Notes under the pieces: generated by a model
What the model was told of the DNA's origin: nothing
Databases searched by the model: none
The model's input: only the letters and a program-made list of their open reading frames with translations
Part shown: positions 5,714 through 8,358 of the stretch, piece by piece
Numbering within the stretch: the stretch's first letter is position 1
How the letters are laid out: the number at the start of each line of letters is the position of its first letter
Translations under genes and position numbers: made by a program
From: Candidatus Omnitrophota bacterium
GTDB taxonomy: Bacteria; Omnitrophota; Koll11; Aquiviventales; Aquiviventaceae
Length of the DNA: 8,358 nt
Assembly: GCA_016196415.1 (NCBI GenBank)
Contig: JACPXS010000107.1
Coordinates: 1 to 8,358, forward strand
Direction: 5' to 3'

Positions 5714-8152
5714 ATGACACGAAGCGTGCGGGGGATCGGGTTGGCGGCGCTTGTCTGCGCCATACCGCTGTCGGTCTGGGCGGACGCCGCGGATGAGGCC
5801 TATGCCCGTGGCTTGCGAGCGTATCTCGCGGGCGATTACGAGGCGGCGAGCGTCCAACTGAAGCAGGCGTTGGAGCAGAATCCCCAGCACGGTCAGGCCA
5901 AGCAACTGCTCGAGCTGCTCAAGAGCTCGCAGACCCAAGCTGCCCAAGGCGGCGGGGTCCTAGGTCAGCTCTCCACCGCGTTGGAAGCCCAGCAGCAGGA
6001 GAGCCAGCGGCTGAAGGCGGTGCTGACGACGGCGGAGCAGCAGCTCACGAAGCTCACGAAAGATCAGCAGGCCGACCAGGAGACGATCACGCAACTGCGC
6101 GACGAGCTGAAGGCGGCGACGGATCAGGCCCAACGAAACGCGGAGCGGCTCACCGACCAGGCGGAGGAGGCCGGCCGTCAGTTGGCCAAGGCGGAGAAAA
6201 AACTCGATCAGAAGGCGCAGGAGCTGAAGGCGCTCGAGGCGGAGAAGAAGTCGGCGGAGGATCGGCTCGCGCAGGCCCAGACCACGCTGACGGGCCTCAA
6301 GGAGGAAGCGAGCGATCTGCGGGTCAAGCGTAACGAAAGCGAGCAGCTTCGCAAGAGCGTCGCGTCGCTGCAGCAGCAGGCGGAGCAGTTGGCCTCCGAG
6401 AGCGGCCAGCTGAAGACGGAGCTGGAAGCGACCAAGGCCAAGTTGGTCCAGGCGCAGCAGAAGGAGACGACCCTCAATCAGCAACTCGTCGCCGGCCAGG
6501 CCGCGCAGGACAAACTTCAGGCCGAATTGAAGACGGCGACCGTCTCGCGGGAGGACGTTGAAGATCGCCTGCACGGGGCGCAGGCGTCGCATCAGAAGCT
6601 CGAGCAGGAGCTGGCCGAATCGCAGAAGGCCAACGCCGCCCTGCAGCAGCAGGTGGCCGACGCCAAAGCGCGCGTTCGCGAGCGCGAAGAGCAGCTCCAA
6701 AAGCTCGACGAGGAGCGGGCCCGTCTGGCGGAGCAGTACAAGACCGTGGCGGGCCAGCTCACCGACCTCGAAGAGCAGCGGAAAACCGTGATCGATTTGA
6801 AAGCGCAGCTGGGGGCTTCCCAGGCATCCGAGAAGGATCTGCAACCCAAGCTGACCCGTTCGGAAGAGCTCAACGCCGCTCTGCAGCAGCAGGTGGCCGA
6901 CGCCAAAGCGCGCGTTCGCGAGCGCGAAGAGCAGCTCCAAAAGCTCGACGAGGAGCGGGCCCGTCTGGCGGAGCGGTACAAGACCGTGGCGAGCCAGCTC
7001 ACCGACCTCGAAGAGCAGCGGAAAGCCGTGATTGATTTGAAAGAGAATCTGGGGGCTTCCCAGGCGTCCGAGAAGGATCTGCAAGCCAAGCTGACCCATT
7101 CGGAAGAGCTCAACACGGCGTTGAAGCAGGATCTGAAGGAGCAGGAGACCAAGCTCGCCGATGCGCAGAAGCAGCTGCGCGATCTGGGCGTGAGCCAAGT
7201 CTCGACGAAGGAGCGGATGGTCGAGGTGGAGAAGGGGCTGGCCGAGAAGGAGGGCCAGCTGCAGACCGTCGGCAAGAGCCTAGCCGAAACGCAGCAGGAC
7301 CGCGACAATATCCAGGAACAACTCCGGATCGCCAAGCAGGCGCACGTCCACCTGTCCGAGGAGCTGCAGGGCTTCCAAGACATGAAGGAGGACTCTGACA
7401 AGTTGAAGGCGGCGCTGGCCGAGCGCGAGGCGGAGGTGAGCAAGCTCAAAGGCCAGGTGCAGTCGCTCGACGAGGAAGTGCAGCGCAACCGCAACTTGCT
7501 GCAGCGCGCCGACACGGACAACAAGAGCCGGGATCAACAGGCCGGCATGGACCGCCAGTCGCTTGAGTGGCGTGTGGAGAGCCTCCAGCGAGAACTGCGC
7601 GAGCTGCGCTCGTCGGAGGGGAAGCTGCGGGAAGAGCTCGGGTCCGAGCGATCGGCCCACGACTCCGACCTCAAGGCGTACGAGGCGCTGAAGGGACAGA
7701 TGGGCCGACAGGCGGCCGAGCGCGACACGCAGCTCAAGCAGACGGAGTCGGTGATCCGCCTGCTGGAGACGCCGCCCAAGGCGTCGGTTTCTTCTCCCGG
7801 CGTGATCGTGCGGCCCTCAAGCGCCGCGCAGCCGGACGCGAGCGCGGCGACGATCGCCTCCGCCGGGATGATCGCGCAGGCCGCCGGTGGAAAGGGCCAG
7901 CCCGTGAAAATTTACCAGGTCAACGAAGAGCTGGACTTTCTCGTCCTGTCCGTCAAGGGCATTGACTGGGCGCGCAACGGCACCAAGCTCGTCTTGGCGA
8001 ATCAGGACGATCCGGTGGTGACGATTGAGCTGACCGAACTCGACAGCTCCGGCTTCGCCGTCGGGCACATCACGCACCGGATGAATCCCGTGCAGGAAAT
8101 CCGCAAGGGCGACACCCTCTTCGCGAAACCGCTGCTCAAGCCCGGCGACTAG
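5714..8152 (+). CDS. Exported TPR/giant coiled-coil protein with compact C-terminal domain
   Basis: This 812-residue protein has a good signal peptide: MTRSVRGIG charge, a hydrophobic core, and cleavage after about residue 24 (SVWA before DAADEAY). One TPR-like unit follows at about 28-62 (YARGLRAYLAGDYEAASVQL). Residues about 80-686 are an almost unbroken Glu/Gln/Lys/Leu/Ala-rich coiled coil. Within it, residues 307-386 and 387-466 are near-identical 80-residue repeats. Residues 687-731 are a Pro/Ser/Ala linker. The last 81 residues, from KIYQVNEELDFLVLSVKG at 732, form a compact beta-type domain ending in DTLFAKPLLK. The pattern (protein stays close to V-N-x-x-x-D-F-x-V-L) resembles the FlgT C-terminal-like domain that ends many envelope coiled-coil proteins. 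A role as periplasmic or outer-membrane scaffold of the secretin machine is inferred from export, shape and operon position. Homology searches of the coil would give many false matches to myosin- and SMC-like proteins. Confidence 0.83.
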   Translation: MTRSVRGIGLAALVCAIPLSVWADAADEAYARGLRAYLAGDYEAASVQLKQALEQNPQHGQAKQLLELLKSSQTQAAQGGGVLGQLSTALEAQQQESQRLKAVLTTAEQQLTKLTKDQQADQETITQLRDELKAATDQAQRNAERLTDQAEEAGRQLAKAEKKLDQKAQELKALEAEKKSAEDRLAQAQTTLTGLKEEASDLRVKRNESEQLRKSVASLQQQAEQLASESGQLKTELEATKAKLVQAQQKETTLNQQLVAGQAAQDKLQAELKTATVSREDVEDRLHGAQASHQKLEQELAESQKANAALQQQVADAKARVREREEQLQKLDEERARLAEQYKTVAGQLTDLEEQRKTVIDLKAQLGASQASEKDLQPKLTRSEELNAALQQQVADAKARVREREEQLQKLDEERARLAERYKTVASQLTDLEEQRKAVIDLKENLGASQASEKDLQAKLTHSEELNTALKQDLKEQETKLADAQKQLRDLGVSQVSTKERMVEVEKGLAEKEGQLQTVGKSLAETQQDRDNIQEQLRIAKQAHVHLSEELQGFQDMKEDSDKLKAALAEREAEVSKLKGQVQSLDEEVQRNRNLLQRADTDNKSRDQQAGMDRQSLEWRVESLQRELRELRSSEGKLREELGSERSAHDSDLKAYEALKGQMGRQAAERDTQLKQTESVIRLLETPPKASVSSPGVIVRPSSAAQPDASAATIASAGMIAQAAGGKGQPVKIYQVNEELDFLVLSVKGIDWARNGTKLVLANQDDPVVTIELTELDSSGFAVGHITHRMNPVQEIRKGDTLFAKPLLKPGD
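6631..7110 (+). repeat. In-frame 240-bp tandem duplication inside the coiled-coil gene
   Basis: Bases 6631-6870 and 6871-7110 are adjacent copies of exactly 240 bp. I count 11 differences, about 95% identity. A run of 60 bases (6661-6720 versus 6901-6960) is identical. Each copy encodes 80 residues beginning NAALQQQVADAKARVREREE and ending in SEEL. A third unit starts (NTALKQDL) but diverges at once. The differences cluster in the second half of the unit. The duplication keeps the frame and looks recent relative to the rest of the coil. Confidence 0.93.
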
Positions 8153-8167
8153 CGCGGGGAGGCACGA

Positions 8168-8223
8168 AATTACCAATGACCAAATCCCAATCACCAGCTA
8201 AGCACCAAGCACCAAATTCCAAA
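8168..8223. repeat. Third heptamer-periodic repeat tract, single arm
   Basis: Eight consecutive 7-nt units read from 8168: AATTACC, AATGACC, AAATCCC, AATCACC, AGCTAAG, CACCAAG, CACCAAA and TTCCAAA. It has the same 7-nt period as the two inverted repeats upstream but uses yet another word. No complementary arm exists before the 118-bp repeat begins at 8241. It lies 16 nt after the last stop codon. It is AT-richer than the genes. Function unknown. Confidence 0.6.
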
Positions 8224-8240
8224 CAGGGGAGCGTAAGGTT

Positions 8241-8358
8241 CATAGCCATGAACTTAACCGTCGGTGACCGATTGCAGCAGCGTCGGTCCTCCGGTGACGT
8301 GGGCGAACGATTTCCAGCGCCTGCGTGCGGCACAGAACTTCCGACGCCGACGAGGACC
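8241..8358 (-). repeat. Right arm of the 118-bp perfect inverted repeat
   Basis: Bases 8241-8358 are the exact reverse complement of 24-141, and the window ends at the last matching base. As on the left, an outward frame starts at ATG 8248. It runs open to the window edge (about 37 codons), with AAGG (8236-8239) 8 nt upstream. An inward frame on the - strand ends at TAA 8256-8254. The pair encloses the whole six-gene operon. Read as insertion-sequence ends, the two copies would face opposite ways. Coding identity is not recognised. Confidence 0.9.

Noticed and set aside
5960..7198. 412-codon - strand frame rich in Leu and Arg
   Set aside because: It is the antisense shadow of the coiled-coil gene (Gln/Glu/Lys codons read backwards as Leu/Phe/Leu). 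It has no ribosome site or recognisable motif.
5714..8152. SMC, myosin or chromosome-segregation protein
   Set aside because: Coiled-coil similarity would suggest this, but there are no ATPase head motifs. A clear signal peptide places the protein outside the cytoplasm.
24..8358. Terminal inverted repeats of a linear replicon
   Set aside because: The left arm has 23 further bases outside the repeat, and no replication, partition or terminal-protein gene is present, so nothing supports a linear plasmid or phage end.

Overview
The window is GC-rich bacterial DNA carrying six genes, all on the + strand and closely spaced (about 250 to 8152). They look like one operon for an envelope-spanning, secretin-based machine. 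The organism is most likely an uncultured Gram-negative-type bacterium, because the operon includes an outer-membrane secretin. The style of the ATPase N-terminus, the Thr-rich secretin loop, the coiled-coil/TPR partners and the heptameric intergenic repeats together recall Omnitrophota-like or related environmental lineages. That placement is from memory and only moderately secure.

Layout. Positions 1-141 are repeat DNA. Positions 24-141 recur as a perfect inverted copy at 8241-8358. An AT-rich stretch (142-220) with a candidate promoter comes before the genes. Gene 1 (250-1119) is an ExeA/GspA-type AAA+ ATPase. Gene 2 (1071-1751) overlaps it and encodes a single-span inner-membrane protein with a GspC/PilP-like C-terminal domain. 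A structured GC-rich leader then precedes gene 3 (about 1884-3668), a secretin of the GspD/PilQ/MshL superfamily. Gene 4 (3668-4741) starts inside the secretin stop codon and encodes a membrane-anchored coiled-coil protein ending in TPRs. Gene 5 (4867-5577) is a small exported Ala/Pro-rich protein with one conserved-looking beta-type core. Gene 6 (5714-8152) is an exported TPR plus giant coiled-coil protein with a compact beta-type C-terminal domain. It contains a recent in-frame 240-bp tandem duplication.

How the genes may work together (inference). The ATPase would drive assembly or insertion of the secretin across the peptidoglycan. The GspC-like protein would link the inner membrane to the secretin. 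The TPR/coiled-coil proteins would be periplasmic scaffold or tether components. No GspE/PilB motor ATPase, GspF/PilC platform protein or pilin is present, so those parts must lie elsewhere or this is an unusual secretin assembly.

The most unusual non-coding features are three intergenic segments built on a 7-nt period, each using a different 7-nt word. Two of them are folded into long inverted repeats. The other is the pair of 118-bp terminal inverted repeats, which may be ends of an insertion element and may also mark contig boundaries.
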